DNA from: Oscillospiraceae bacterium
Lineage (GTDB): Bacteria > Bacillota > Clostridia > Oscillospirales > Oscillospiraceae
Assembly: GCA_017456645.1 (NCBI GenBank)
Contig: JAFTIZ010000028.1
Span: 1-45,333 of the forward strand
Length of the DNA: 45,333 nucleotides
Direction of reading: 5' to 3'
A model generated the notes under the pieces. The model searched no databases. It worked only from the letters and a program-made list of their open reading frames with translations, and had not been told where the DNA came from. The translations under genes were made by a program, and so were the position numbers. Shown piece by piece: positions 1 through 7,145 of this stretch; the stretch's first letter is position 1, and each line of letters begins with the position of its first letter.

Positions 1-294
1 ATGCACTCCATCAAGGGCGGCATGACCAACTACCAGGCCGAGATGAAGAAGGCTGTTGACTGCGGCTACTGGAATCTGTTCCGTTTCGATCCCTCCAAGG
101 AGACCGGCAAGTTCCAGCTGGACAGCAAGGATCCCAAGGAAGGCTATCAGGAGTTCCTGATGAACGAAGCTCGCTACAGCCGTCTGACCCGCGAGTTCCC
201 CGAGCGCGCCACCGACCTGTTCGCTAAGAACGAGGCCGCTGCCAAGGAGCGTTGGGAGCACCTGAAGAAGCTGGTCGAGATGTACAAGGACTAA
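1..294 (+). CDS. nifJ: Pyruvate:ferredoxin (flavodoxin) oxidoreductase, C-terminal fragment
   Basis: The reading frame is open from the first base and ends at TAA 292-294; the gene starts outside the window. The 97 residues match the extreme C terminus of PFOR, which oxidatively decarboxylates pyruvate to acetyl-CoA and CO2 and reduces ferredoxin, the key step of clostridial fermentation. Recognisable are the HxIKGGM block (residues 2-8), the KKAVDCGYWNLFRF block (16-29) and the helical YSRLTREFPERA end. The first Met is internal, not a start. A strong terminator follows 24 nt after the stop. Identification rests on family motifs only, since the catalytic and 4Fe-4S domains lie upstream. Confidence 0.93.
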   Translation: MHSIKGGMTNYQAEMKKAVDCGYWNLFRFDPSKETGKFQLDSKDPKEGYQEFLMNEARYSRLTREFPERATDLFAKNEAAAKERWEHLKKLVEMYKD

Positions 295-318
295 TTCCTG
301 ACATCAAACAAAACAATG

Positions 319-347
319 ACCGCCCCCGGCAACGGGGGCGGTTTTTT
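319..347 (+). terminator. Intrinsic terminator after PFOR, abutting the next ribosome site
   Basis: Stem 319-328 pairs with 333-342 (ACCGCCCCCG type arms, GCAA loop) and is followed by a six-T run. The ribosome site of the 51-aa gene starts directly at the end of the T run, so that gene may depend on read-through. Confidence 0.9.
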
Positions 348-360
348 AAGGAGAAGCAAT

Positions 361-516
361 ATGCTCTGCACGGTCATTGATATTCGCGGTGACTACGCCT
401 TTGTCAAGTATGACAACACCGGCGTAGTATCCGAGGTCGCCATCGCCCTGCTGCCCTACGGCATCGATGTAGGCGACCGGCTGAAATTCGAGAACTACGA
501 ATTTACACAAATCTAA
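361..516 (+). CDS. 51-aa HypC-like OB-fold mini-protein
   Basis: Start ATG 361 is chosen because AAGGAG lies 7-12 nt upstream; an earlier in-frame ATG at 316 falls inside the terminator. The protein (MLCTVIDIRGDYAFVKY...) resembles the core of the HypC/HupF hydrogenase-maturation chaperone family: the pattern IxGDxAxVxxxxxxxEVxxALLPxxxxVGDxL is shared in order. HypC normally begins MCLxxP, with Cys2 essential for carrying the Fe(CN)2CO unit. Here Cys is at position 3 and the following six or so residues are missing, so canonical HypC function is doubtful. No other hyp or hydrogenase gene is in the window. The similarity is by eye; the role is unknown. It could be co-expressed with PFOR by terminator read-through. 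Confidence 0.75.
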   Translation: MLCTVIDIRGDYAFVKYDNTGVVSEVAIALLPYGIDVGDRLKFENYEFTQI

Positions 517-520
517 AAAT

Positions 521-548
521 ACAGCGCCGCTGAAACCAGCGGCGCTGT
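521..548. terminator. Bidirectional intrinsic terminator
   Basis: A perfect 12-bp stem (521-532 with 537-548, loop AAAC) sits between two convergent genes. An A run at 516-519 gives the U tract for the minus-strand permease gene. Confidence 0.85.
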
Positions 549-552
549 TATC

Positions 553-1857
553 TTATTCTTCAGTTTCTGCATCCTCAGCTGCTTCAACCGGGATCGATTC
601 TTCCACACGAGCTTGCTTGACTTCAGCGGATTTCTTTCGAAACTCCCGCTTTTCTTTCGCCTTTCTACGCTTTTCTGCCAGGCGATTACGCACCTCAGGC
701 GGATGATCACGTAACTTGTCCCGATCGATTCCACGCTTTTCCAATCTGGCTGCTGTGATCTCACGCAGGAGGGTGTACAGCACAGACGCCAGCGGAATCA
801 TCAGCAGCATACCGGCAACGCCCATCAGCTCACCACCGACAGAAACCGCCAGCAGCACCCACATTCCGGGCAAACCCACAGATTTACCCACGACCTTGGG
901 ATAGATCAAATTACCCTCGATCTGCTGAAGCACCAGGAACATGACCACAAACCAGACCGCCTGCAGCGGATCGTTCACCAGAATGAAGAACGCGCCGAGG
1001 ATACAGCCTACAAAGGCACCCACGATGGGAACCAGCGCCGTTACCGCAACCAGCACACTGACCAGAGGAATATATGGCATATCGAAGATCAGCATGGAGA
1101 TCGCAAACATACAGCCCAGAATAAACGCCTCAAGGCACTGGCCGGAGATAAAGTTGGAGAAGGTGGCATTGGCCAGCCGCAGGATGCGCACAGTACCATC
1201 GCAGAACTTCTCCGGGAGGAAGGAATAGGCCAGCCGTCTTGCCTGACGAGCCAGAATCTCCTTGCGGAATAGACAATAGATAGCAAACACCAGAGAGACC
1301 ACCGCATTGAAAATACCGGTGGACAAGCTGGCAATTGTCTTCCAAAGGCCGCTCAACAACAGTGTCACACTATCGCCGGCGAAAGTCACCGCCTTATCGA
1401 TCAGTGACGACCAATCAAGGTTCTCGATATCCGTATTGGCCTGAACCCACTCCATCAGCTCAGGGTTGTCATTCAAAAGCCCCTGAACATTCTCGATGAC
1501 TCTGTTGAGGAAGACCGGCAACTGAACGATTAGGGTTTCAATGGTATCAATGATCTGAGGCAGCAGGAGCCAGAACACTAGCACCAGCACCAGCGCAATA
1601 AAGATAAAGGTCAAGATCACCGCAATGGTGCGCCGAAGGGTCTTATTTTTAACAAAACCGAACCATTTTTCAATACCACGGGTAGGCACATTCAGGATAA
1701 ATGCCAATGCCGCACCTACAAAGAAGGGTGAAAACAGATTCTTGACAAACGTCCATACTGTCTTTACCCGCTCCGTTTCATGCAGGAGCCAGTAAACCAG
1801 AATACACGCGATGACCCCAATAAATATATTTCGCAGGGTCTTGCGCTCAATGTGCAT
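553..1857 (-). CDS. AI-2E family (PerM/YtvI-like) transporter
   Basis: The 434-aa membrane protein has a paired N-terminal hydrophobic hairpin (residues ~10-55), a third and fourth segment (~70-105), a long extracytoplasmic stretch with helical content (~110-190), and a C-terminal membrane cluster (~200-370) with the conserved LVPIVGAFVG and QQIEGNLIYPKVVGKSVGLP motifs. These define the AI-2E exporter/PerM family, whose members include the AI-2 exporter TqsA and B. subtilis YtvI; substrates are usually unknown. The C-terminal 60 residues are highly charged (K/R/E-rich) and cytoplasmic, an extension longer than in many family members. ATG 1857 has AAAGGGGAG upstream. A minus-strand TATAAT (1887-1892) lies in the leader. 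Confidence 0.9.
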   Translation of the reverse strand: MHIERKTLRNIFIGVIACILVYWLLHETERVKTVWTFVKNLFSPFFVGAALAFILNVPTRGIEKWFGFVKNKTLRRTIAVILTFIFIALVLVLVFWLLLPQIIDTIETLIVQLPVFLNRVIENVQGLLNDNPELMEWVQANTDIENLDWSSLIDKAVTFAGDSVTLLLSGLWKTIASLSTGIFNAVVSLVFAIYCLFRKEILARQARRLAYSFLPEKFCDGTVRILRLANATFSNFISGQCLEAFILGCMFAISMLIFDMPYIPLVSVLVAVTALVPIVGAFVGCILGAFFILVNDPLQAVWFVVMFLVLQQIEGNLIYPKVVGKSVGLPGMWVLLAVSVGGELMGVAGMLLMIPLASVLYTLLREITAARLEKRGIDRDKLRDHPPEVRNRLAEKRRKAKEKREFRKKSAEVKQARVEESIPVEAAEDAETEE

Positions 1858-1971
1858 AGCATTCTCCCCTTTCTCATAGTAACGTTATTATAACTTAATC
1901 AGACATAAAAATCCAGTAAACAAGCTGTTAACATTTCTATTTTATTGCGCCTGACGCAGTCTGTCAAGTAG

Positions 1972-2000
1972 GCATATCATCCCTATTTTTATCATAAGTT
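1972..2000 (+). promoter_or_regulatory. Sigma-E-type promoter for spoIIID
   Basis: GCATATC (1972-1978) and CATAAGTT (1993-2000) are separated by exactly 14 nt, close to the Bacillus sigma-E consensus GHATATT-N14-CATACAHT. B. subtilis spoIIID is known to be transcribed by sigma-E. The match is seen directly; the function is inferred. Confidence 0.65.
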
Positions 2001-2033
2001 TTTTTGGCAGCACACAGCATCGGAGGGGATACC

Positions 2034-2285
2034 ATGACAGACACCATCGAGCAGCGGGCCTGCAACTTGGCTGTGTACATCATCGAAAACAGCGCAACGG
2101 TACGCGCTGCCGCAAAACACTTCGGAATCTCCAAATCCACTGTCCATAAGGACCTGCAGCAGCGGCTGCCCCAATGCAACGCGGCATTATTCACTCAGGT
2201 TCGCCAGGTGCTGGAACAAAACAAGCAGGAGCGGCACATCCGTGGCGGTCTTGCAACCCGCAAAAAATACAAGGGAACATCATGA
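2034..2285 (+). CDS. spoIIID: Sporulation transcriptional regulator SpoIIID
   Basis: The 83-aa protein matches SpoIIID along its whole length: IEQRACNLAVYIIENSATVR, then the helix-turn-helix AAKHFGISKSTVHKDLQQRLP (residues ~27-47), then the basic C-terminal RHIRGGLATRKKYK, the second DNA-contacting element. In Bacillus and Clostridium, SpoIIID is a mother-cell regulator that acts with sigma-E and prepares for sigma-K. ATG 2034 is preferred over an upstream ATG at 2004 because GGAGGGG ends 5 nt before it and length and N terminus then fit the family. The gene is monocistronic between a sigma-E-like promoter and a terminator. Its presence says the organism has a sporulation programme. Confidence 0.95.
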   Translation: MTDTIEQRACNLAVYIIENSATVRAAAKHFGISKSTVHKDLQQRLPQCNAALFTQVRQVLEQNKQERHIRGGLATRKKYKGTS

Positions 2286-2289
2286 AAGG

Positions 2290-2319
2290 AAGCGCCCCAA
2301 CTTTACCGTTGGGGCGCTT
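2290..2319. terminator. Terminator between spoIIID and sdpI-like gene
   Basis: A 12-bp stem (2290-2301 with 2308-2319, AAGCGCCCCAAC arm) lies between the convergent stop codons. Flanking U tracts are weak, so efficiency is uncertain. Confidence 0.7.
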
Positions 2320-2323
2320 ATAC

Positions 2324-2965
2324 TTATTGATCGTCTTTGTGTCTGCGGTGGTACAGATAGGAATATACCGTCGGCACGATCACCATCAACAGCGTGATCG
2401 TGAAGAACAGGACAAAGCTTCCGAAAACCGCTGTTGCCATGATCACCGCACCACCGATGACCCAGAGCTTTCCAGTCAGACGGTGGGTCTTGTTCCAGTT
2501 GTCATCACTTTTCAGCGTCCAAGGCAGCTTAATGCCGATGGTACGGTTGCGCTTACACTTCGGCAACAGATTGCCAATCACCATGAACATCAAGCCCATT
2601 GCCAGCGGCATGATAATCTCTACCGCAAGGTCATGGCCCATTATTTGTGCGTAGATCAAAGTATGCACCAGCAGCGAAATAAAGGGACAGATCCACAGCA
2701 CAAGCTGCAGAGGCTTCCCATTCATTTCTTTGCTTTTCCGATCCAAAGATGTGGCTAAGACACCAAGCCAGTGTACCCCGATCATCAATAGTGGGAAGAA
2801 AAATACCAGCATTTCCTTGCCGCCCCAGCCGTCCACCTCACCGGCTGCATTCCAATGCATGGGGATCTGCTCAGGCAATTTGTTCCACACGATCAAGCCA
2901 ATGATCATGGGCAGCAGCAAAATTGCTGTAGTCAATATTAATGTAGCTTTGTTACGTTTGATCAT
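2324..2965 (-). CDS. SdpI-like immunity/DUF1648 membrane protein
   Basis: The 213-aa protein has about six membrane segments. The N-terminal DUF1648 signature is clear: LPEQIPMHWNAAGEVDGWGGKE (split here: LPEQIPMHWN then DGWGGK, residues ~30-51). The C-terminal half carries the SdpI block LGLMFMVIGNLLPKCKRN and GIKLPWTL with NWNKTHRLTGK. In B. subtilis, SdpI protects against the SdpC cannibalism toxin and also signals to SdpR; many homologues have no toxin partner, and none is seen here. The gene overlaps the end of the sdpR-like gene by 14 nt, so they are translationally coupled. Expression is probably controlled by the ArsR-type repressor and its operator upstream. Confidence 0.9.
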   Translation of the reverse strand: MIKRNKATLILTTAILLLPMIIGLIVWNKLPEQIPMHWNAAGEVDGWGGKEMLVFFFPLLMIGVHWLGVLATSLDRKSKEMNGKPLQLVLWICPFISLLVHTLIYAQIMGHDLAVEIIMPLAMGLMFMVIGNLLPKCKRNRTIGIKLPWTLKSDDNWNKTHRLTGKLWVIGGAVIMATAVFGSFVLFFTITLLMVIVPTVYSYLYHRRHKDDQ

Positions 2966-3233
2966 CGTTACCCTCTCCTTTCAAATCCGCGATCCACAGC
3001 AGGATCTCCTCCAAAACCGAAGCGTTCAGATCGTAATAAATGAATTTCCCTTCTCTGGTATCCCGTATCAGATCCGCGTCCTTCAGAACCGAAAGATGGC
3101 GGGACACCGCCGCGCCGGTCACATCAAAGTGATCCGAGATCTCGCCTGCGGACATCCTCCCCTGCTTCAGCAGATTGAGAATCTCCCGACGGATTGGGTC
3201 AGCCAGCGCGCGCATAGTGTTTTGCAGACTCAT
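2952..3233 (-). CDS. ArsR/SdpR-family winged-helix repressor
   Basis: The 93-aa protein has an ArsR-type winged helix: LADPIRREILNLLKQGRMSAGEI, then the recognition region DVTGAAVSRHLSVLKDADLI and the wing REGKFIYYDLN. It lacks the ELCVCDL metal site of ArsR/SmtB, as in SdpR, so it should not be a metal sensor. ATG 3233 is chosen because GAGGAGGG lies 6 nt upstream; an in-frame ATG at 3248 overlaps that ribosome site. The gene leads an operon with the SdpI-like gene, and a perfect inverted repeat covers the transcription start, so autorepression is expected. In B. subtilis, SdpI sequesters SdpR at the membrane; the same circuit is possible here. Confidence 0.92.
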   Translation of the reverse strand: MSLQNTMRALADPIRREILNLLKQGRMSAGEISDHFDVTGAAVSRHLSVLKDADLIRDTREGKFIYYDLNASVLEEILLWIADLKGEGNDDQT

Positions 3234-3252
3234 AAGCGCCCTCCTCATTTAA

Positions 3253-3274
3253 CATTTAACTTATCCGTTAAATG
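3253..3274. promoter_or_regulatory. Probable SdpR-type operator
   Basis: CATTTAAC-N6-GTTAAATG is a perfect 8-bp inverted repeat directly downstream of the -10 box, with a further CATTTAA half-site abutting it at 3246-3252. Its position over the start site fits repression by the adjacent ArsR-type protein. Confidence 0.7.
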
Positions 3275-3275
3275 T

Positions 3276-3304
3276 AGTATAGCAGATCATGCGTTCCTTG
3301 TCAA
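3276..3304 (-). promoter_or_regulatory. Sigma-A promoter of the sdpR-sdpI-like operon
   Basis: On the minus strand TTGACA (3304-3299), 17-nt spacer, TATACT (3281-3276). It is near-consensus and overlaps the operator on its downstream side. Confidence 0.85.
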
Positions 3305-3343
3305 TAAGTATTTTTCCCTCAACTTTTCGTTGAGGGAATGTCT

Positions 3344-3490
3344 TTAAAGATCGTCCGCATCCTGTACCGGCTCTTCCTCCGTCGACAAAACCAGACCCGT
3401 ATAACTTCCGAAAGGATCTGTAATGATTGGGAACGTATTGGTCTGCGGCAGCGGTGGAATAACGGTCTTGCTCTCTTCTTTCTCCTTCAT
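3344..3490 (-). CDS. 48-aa acidic small protein, unknown
   Basis: The frame starting at ATG 3490 has AAGGAGG 7 nt upstream, a good ribosome site, which is the main reason to call it; an upstream in-frame start at 3541 would include that site. The peptide (MKEKEESKTVIPPLPQ..., ending EEEPVQDADDL) has no membrane segment or cysteine. It shows a central NTFPIITDPFGSYTG segment. I do not recognise a family. It stands alone between the sdpR-like promoter and serC. Function unknown. Confidence 0.6.
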   Translation of the reverse strand: MKEKEESKTVIPPLPQTNTFPIITDPFGSYTGLVLSTEEEPVQDADDL

Positions 3491-3634
3491 AGAGGCACCT
3501 CCTTGTGCTGTTTGTAGGATACCACAAGGACAAGTGTCCATTCATCGCGGAAAATTTACCAATTCGTCAATAGAATTTTAAGGTTATCAGCGGTATAATA
3601 GGATAAATTGCTTACCATAAGGAGGAACCACCCC

Positions 3635-4720
3635 ATGTACGATCGCAGCTATAACTTTTCTGCCGGCCCCGCTACCATGCCGGTTGCTGTTTTGGAGGAG
3701 ATTCGAGACGAAATGATGAACTACCGCGGCAGCGGTATGTGCGTCATGGAAATGTCCCACCGCTCCAAGGCATTTCAAGAAATTTATGATAACGCCGAGG
3801 CCGACCTGCGCAAGCTGATGAACATCCCCGACAACTATAAGGTTCTGTTTATTCAGGGCGGCGCTACTCTGCAGTTCTCCATGATCCCCATGAACCTGAT
3901 GAAAAACGGCAAGGCCGACTACATCGTCACCGGCGCATGGAGTAAGAAGGCCTTCAGCGAAGCCAAGAAGTTCGGCGATGTGAAGTGCGTTGCCACCTCC
4001 GAGGATCGCAACTACGCCTACATCCCCGATTGCTCCGACCTGCCCATCCGTGAGGATGCGGACTACGTTTACATCTGCGAAAACGAGACCATCCACGGCA
4101 CCACCTACCAGACCCTGCCCAACACCAAGGGTAAGATTCTGGTGTCCGACCAGTCCTCCATGTTCCTGTCCAAGCCCTGTAATGTTGCCGATTACGGCGT
4201 GATCTACGGCGGCGTTCAGAAGAACATCGGCCCTGCGGGTCTGGCCATTGTTATCATCCGCGAGGATCTGATCCGTGAAGATCTGGATCCCAAGACTCCC
4301 GTCTATATGCGTTATGATACCCACGCCGGTGCCGGCTCCATGTACAACACCCCCAACTGCTGGGCTATCTACGTCTGTGGCAAGGTCTTCCGTTATCTGC
4401 TGGATAACGGCGGTCTGGAGGCCATCGCCAAGGTCAACGAGGATAAGGCCGCTGTGCTGTATGATTATCTGGATAACTCCAAGCTGTTCAAAGGCACCGT
4501 AGACAAGGATGTCCGCTCTGTTATGAACGTCCCCTTCGTCACCGGCTCTAAGGAACTGGACGCCGAGGTGGTGGCCTATACCAAGGCCGCAGGCTTCGAT
4601 AACCTGAAGGGTCACAAGTCCGTAGGCGGTCTGCGGGCTTCCATCTACAATGCCATGCCCAAGGAGGGCGTCGTAGCTCTGGTGGATTGCCTGAAGAAGT
4701 TCGAGGCGGAGCGCGGCTAA
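3635..4720 (+). CDS. serC: Phosphoserine aminotransferase
   Basis: The 361-aa protein matches SerC, the PLP enzyme that makes 3-phosphoserine from 3-phosphohydroxypyruvate and glutamate. Visible are the N-terminal YNFSAGPATMP (residues 4-14), MEMSHRSKAF, the FIQGGATLQFSMIPMN phosphate-binding block, and the PLP-lysine region YGVIYGGVQKNIGPAGL (residues ~190-206). The end GGLRASIYNAMP is typical. ATG 3635 follows AAGGAGG and starts in register with the family. It overlaps rlmH by one base (TAATG). A TATAAT at 3594-3599 is a possible -10 box but no good -35 is visible. No serA or serB adjoins; a D-2-hydroxyacid dehydrogenase lies far away at 42273. Confidence 0.96.
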   Translation: MYDRSYNFSAGPATMPVAVLEEIRDEMMNYRGSGMCVMEMSHRSKAFQEIYDNAEADLRKLMNIPDNYKVLFIQGGATLQFSMIPMNLMKNGKADYIVTGAWSKKAFSEAKKFGDVKCVATSEDRNYAYIPDCSDLPIREDADYVYICENETIHGTTYQTLPNTKGKILVSDQSSMFLSKPCNVADYGVIYGGVQKNIGPAGLAIVIIREDLIREDLDPKTPVYMRYDTHAGAGSMYNTPNCWAIYVCGKVFRYLLDNGGLEAIAKVNEDKAAVLYDYLDNSKLFKGTVDKDVRSVMNVPFVTGSKELDAEVVAYTKAAGFDNLKGHKSVGGLRASIYNAMPKEGVVALVDCLKKFEAERG

Positions 4721-5202
4721 TGTTTGACATCACGCTGATCACCATGGGAAAGCTAAAGGAGAAGTTCTACATCAGCGCCGCGGAGGAGTACGCCAAGCGA
4801 CTTGGCGCCTACTGCCGCTTCAAGCTGGTGGAGCTTCCGGAGCAGCGTCTGCCCGAGGATCCCTCTCCTGCTGAAATATCGGCGGGATTGGAAAAAGAGG
4901 CTGAGCTGATCCTTTCCAAAATTCCCAAGGGTGCGTGGCTGTGTGTGTTCACCCCGGAGGGGAAGGAACTGACCAGCGAGCAGTTCGCGCAAAAGCTGTC
5001 GGAGGTAAAAATCTCCGGTAAGAGCGCGGCCTGTTTTCTGATCGGCTCCTCCTTCGGGATGGCACCAAAAGTTAAAGAGAAGGCTGACTTCCGGCTGTCC
5101 ATGGGAAAAATGACTTTCCCCCACCATCTGGCACGGATCATGGTGCTGGAGCAGCTGTACCGAGCGGAAGCCATTCAGGCCGGCAGCAAATACCATAAAT
5201 AA
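4720..5202 (+). CDS. rlmH: 23S rRNA (pseudouridine1915-N3)-methyltransferase
   Basis: The 160-aa SPOUT methyltransferase has the RlmH pattern: N-terminal ITLITMGKLKEKFY, LCVFTPEGKELTSEQFA, the SAM-knot CFLIGSSFGMAPKVKEKAD, and the conserved LSMGKMTFPHHLARIMVLEQLYRA near the C terminus, ending HK. RlmH methylates pseudouridine 1915 in helix 69 of 23S rRNA on assembled ribosomes. Its start codon overlaps the serC stop (TAATG), so the two are translationally coupled, although their functions are unrelated. A terminator follows directly. Confidence 0.96.
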   Translation: MFDITLITMGKLKEKFYISAAEEYAKRLGAYCRFKLVELPEQRLPEDPSPAEISAGLEKEAELILSKIPKGAWLCVFTPEGKELTSEQFAQKLSEVKISGKSAACFLIGSSFGMAPKVKEKADFRLSMGKMTFPHHLARIMVLEQLYRAEAIQAGSKYHK

Positions 5203-5209
5203 CCCACAC

Positions 5210-5237
5210 CGGGGCTGGAAATTCCAGCCCCGTAATT
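5210..5237 (+). terminator. Terminator of serC-rlmH
   Basis: A 9-bp GC-rich stem (5210-5218 with 5224-5232, CGGGGCTGG arm) is followed by TAATTATTTTTT. Confidence 0.85.
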
Positions 5238-5246
5238 ATTTTTTCG

Positions 5247-5271
5247 AGATACCTTGACAGCCGAGGTATCT
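5247..5271. promoter_or_regulatory. Probable PadR operator
   Basis: AGATACCT-N9-AGGTATCT, a perfect 8-bp inverted repeat, covers the -35 box of the promoter for the PadR operon. PadR boxes commonly contain ATAC...GTAT arms of this spacing. Confidence 0.65.
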
Positions 5272-5282
5272 TGTGATATTAT
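5254..5282 (+). promoter_or_regulatory. Sigma-A promoter of the padR operon
   Basis: TTGACA (5254-5259), 17-nt spacer, TATTAT (5277-5282); the PadR-type palindrome overlaps the -35 box. Confidence 0.8.
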
Positions 5283-5307
5283 AATCTCACGAAAGGGGGA
5301 AACTAAT

Positions 5308-5640
5308 ATGTCCATTGCAGGCGATCTGATTCGTGGCCATACGGATGCCATCATCCTTGCCCGGCTCATGCAGGCCGACAGCTACGGCTACGAGATCAAC
5401 AAGATCATATCCACCCTCTCCGCAGGACGGTTCGAACTGAAGGAAGCCACCCTCTACACCGCATTTAAGCGGTTGGAGGAAGCCGGCTGCATCGCCTCCT
5501 ACTGGGGCGACTCCGGTGCCGGCGCACGGCGGCGGTATTATACCATCACCCCCGCCGGCCGAGAAGCCAGCCACCGTCTGCTGGGAGAATGGCGCGAGAC
5601 CAAGCAGATCATGGATAAACTCTTAGAAACGGAGGAATGA
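5308..5640 (+). CDS. PadR-family transcriptional regulator
   Basis: The 110-aa winged-helix protein shows the PadR signature: DAIILARLMQADSYGYEINKII, then ELKEATLYTAFKRLEEAGCI and the wing RRRYYTITPAGREA, ending in a dimerisation helix. ATG 5308 follows GAAAGGGGG. It leads an operon with a HAAS-like membrane protein (ribosome site inside the stop region of this gene) and a DUF4097 protein. PadR repressors usually autoregulate, and a matching palindrome lies over the promoter. PadR-DUF1700/HAAS-DUF4097 neighbourhoods are common in Firmicutes; their inducing signal is generally thought to be envelope stress or membrane-active compounds, which is inference here. Confidence 0.93.
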   Translation: MSIAGDLIRGHTDAIILARLMQADSYGYEINKIISTLSAGRFELKEATLYTAFKRLEEAGCIASYWGDSGAGARRRYYTITPAGREASHRLLGEWRETKQIMDKLLETEE

Positions 5641-5642
5641 AA

Positions 5643-6329
5643 ATGAGAGAACAACTTTCCAAATACGTGGAGCTGCTCTTTGCCGGCACCACGGATACCG
5701 ATGAAATCAGGCAGGAGATCCTGCAGAATTCTCTGGATAAATTTGACGATTTGGTGGCTCAGGGCAAAACTCCCGAGGCCGCCTACCGCTTGACCATTTC
5801 CGGCATCGGGGATATCAACGAAATTCTGGGTCAGCCCTCTGCCGCCCCGACTCCGAGCCCTAGCGCAAAAGTTCCCCAGCCTAAGCAAACGGAGCTATCT
5901 GATAATAACCGCAAACTGCTGCGAGCCAGTGCCATCGCCCTGTACATCCTCAGTGCAATCCCCACCGTTCTCTCCGACGGCAACACCGCAGGTGTATGCC
6001 TGACCGTACTTCTGGTTGCGATCGCTACCGCGATCATGGTTTACATTGGCAAAAGCAACCCAGAAACCGCTGCAGCAGATTCCGGTTCCGAATTCTCTAC
6101 TCCCGAAGCAGAACAGACAGAAACTACGGCAAGTTCCCCTAAAACCCCTGAACCCCGCAGCAAGAAGACCGCCCGCGGCATCATATGGGGCATCGGCACC
6201 GGCCTGTATATCTGTCTGTCCGTAATTACCGGCGCATGGTATATCACATGGCTCATCTTCCCCATGCTGGCCTGTGTTCAGGGCATTGTCTCTGCCATTT
6301 TCGATTTGAAGGAGGCGTGTAAGAAATGA
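5643..6329 (+). CDS. HAAS/DUF1700-like (permease prefix) membrane protein
   Basis: The 228-aa protein has an N-terminal helical domain (residues ~1-62: REQLSKYVELLF, EIRQEILQNSLDKFDDL, GISDIN-like GIGDINEIL end) typical of the HAAS/permease-prefix domain found beside PadR genes. It is followed by a Pro/Ser linker, two membrane segments (~90-135), a second linker rich in T/E/P and two C-terminal membrane segments (~175-222). ATG 5643 is preferred over ATG 5637 because GGAGG ends 7 nt before it. It overlaps the next gene by 4 nt. It is probably a membrane sensor or partner of the PadR protein; exact role unknown. Confidence 0.8.
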   Translation: MREQLSKYVELLFAGTTDTDEIRQEILQNSLDKFDDLVAQGKTPEAAYRLTISGIGDINEILGQPSAAPTPSPSAKVPQPKQTELSDNNRKLLRASAIALYILSAIPTVLSDGNTAGVCLTVLLVAIATAIMVYIGKSNPETAAADSGSEFSTPEAEQTETTASSPKTPEPRSKKTARGIIWGIGTGLYICLSVITGAWYITWLIFPMLACVQGIVSAIFDLKEACKK

Positions 6330-7108
6330 AAACCAAAGCCATAATTCGTATCGTCATCTATTCCCTTCTGTTTGTAATGCTTACCGGCCTTCTCCTGGGT
6401 GGATTGGGCATCGGTTACTTTATTAGGAACCTATCCTCCGGAAATGCAAACGGATCCGGAGAACGCACCACTACCGTTCGGCAAGTGGACTCCGGCGAGT
6501 ATTCCAATCTATCGATCGAATGGGCAGCCGGCTCTGTAAAGATCGTCACCGGTTACAACGATAAGATCATCATCAAAGAAACCCGGGACACTTCTGTAAC
6601 ATCGGCAATGATCACCGAATTTGAGGGCAACACCCTGAAAATCCGCTACGGTAGCAATTTTGCCTTCCACTTTGGTTCGTTGCAGAGTAAAGACCTTCTC
6701 ATCATCCTTCCGAAGGAGTGGGTCTGCCGGAAGCTTGAGATCGATGGAGCAGCGCTGGACATCGACATTTCCGGCGTAACAATCGATAGAATGGAACTCA
6801 ATGGTGCCAGCACAGAGCTTAGCTTTAACGGCAGCGTCACGGAACTGGAGTGCAACGGAGCAGCCGCAAAAATGAGCATGACCTGCACAAGTTCGCCCCG
6901 TAATATCTCCTTGGATGGAGCAGCCTGCGAACTGACTCTTGACCTGCCGAAGGATTGTGGCTTTGTGGTCGATTCTGACGGTGTAGCGATTGACATTCGT
7001 TCCGGTCATGCTTACGAAGTTATCAACGGCAAATACTGCTACGGAGACGAGTATTGTAAAATTGATGTATCCGGCGTTGGCTGCAAGGTCACCGTCGATC
7101 CTTCCTGA
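6326..7108 (+). CDS. DUF4097-type beta-repeat membrane-anchored protein
   Basis: The 260-aa protein begins with a single membrane segment (residues ~10-32, signal anchor) and continues outside the cell as a repetitive beta structure: recurrent short strands such as LEIDGAALDIDISG, MELNGASTELSFNG, LECNGAAAKMSM and ISLDGAACELTLD with ~20-residue spacing. This is the pattern of DUF4097 (putative adhesin / polymer-forming-like beta helix). It overlaps the HAAS gene by 4 nt (ATGA) and ends the PadR operon. In related operons this protein is thought to scaffold or sense at the envelope; no enzymatic motif is visible. Confidence 0.82.
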   Translation: MKTKAIIRIVIYSLLFVMLTGLLLGGLGIGYFIRNLSSGNANGSGERTTTVRQVDSGEYSNLSIEWAAGSVKIVTGYNDKIIIKETRDTSVTSAMITEFEGNTLKIRYGSNFAFHFGSLQSKDLLIILPKEWVCRKLEIDGAALDIDISGVTIDRMELNGASTELSFNGSVTELECNGAAAKMSMTCTSSPRNISLDGAACELTLDLPKDCGFVVDSDGVAIDIRSGHAYEVINGKYCYGDEYCKIDVSGVGCKVTVDPS

Positions 7109-7145
7109 AAAAAGCCAGCCGATCATTCGACCGGCTGGCTTTTTA
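7109..7145. terminator. Bidirectional terminator, padR operon / rsmE
   Basis: AGCCAGCCG (7113-7121) pairs with CGGCTGGCT (7132-7140), flanked by A and T runs on both sides, so it serves both convergent operons. Confidence 0.9.
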
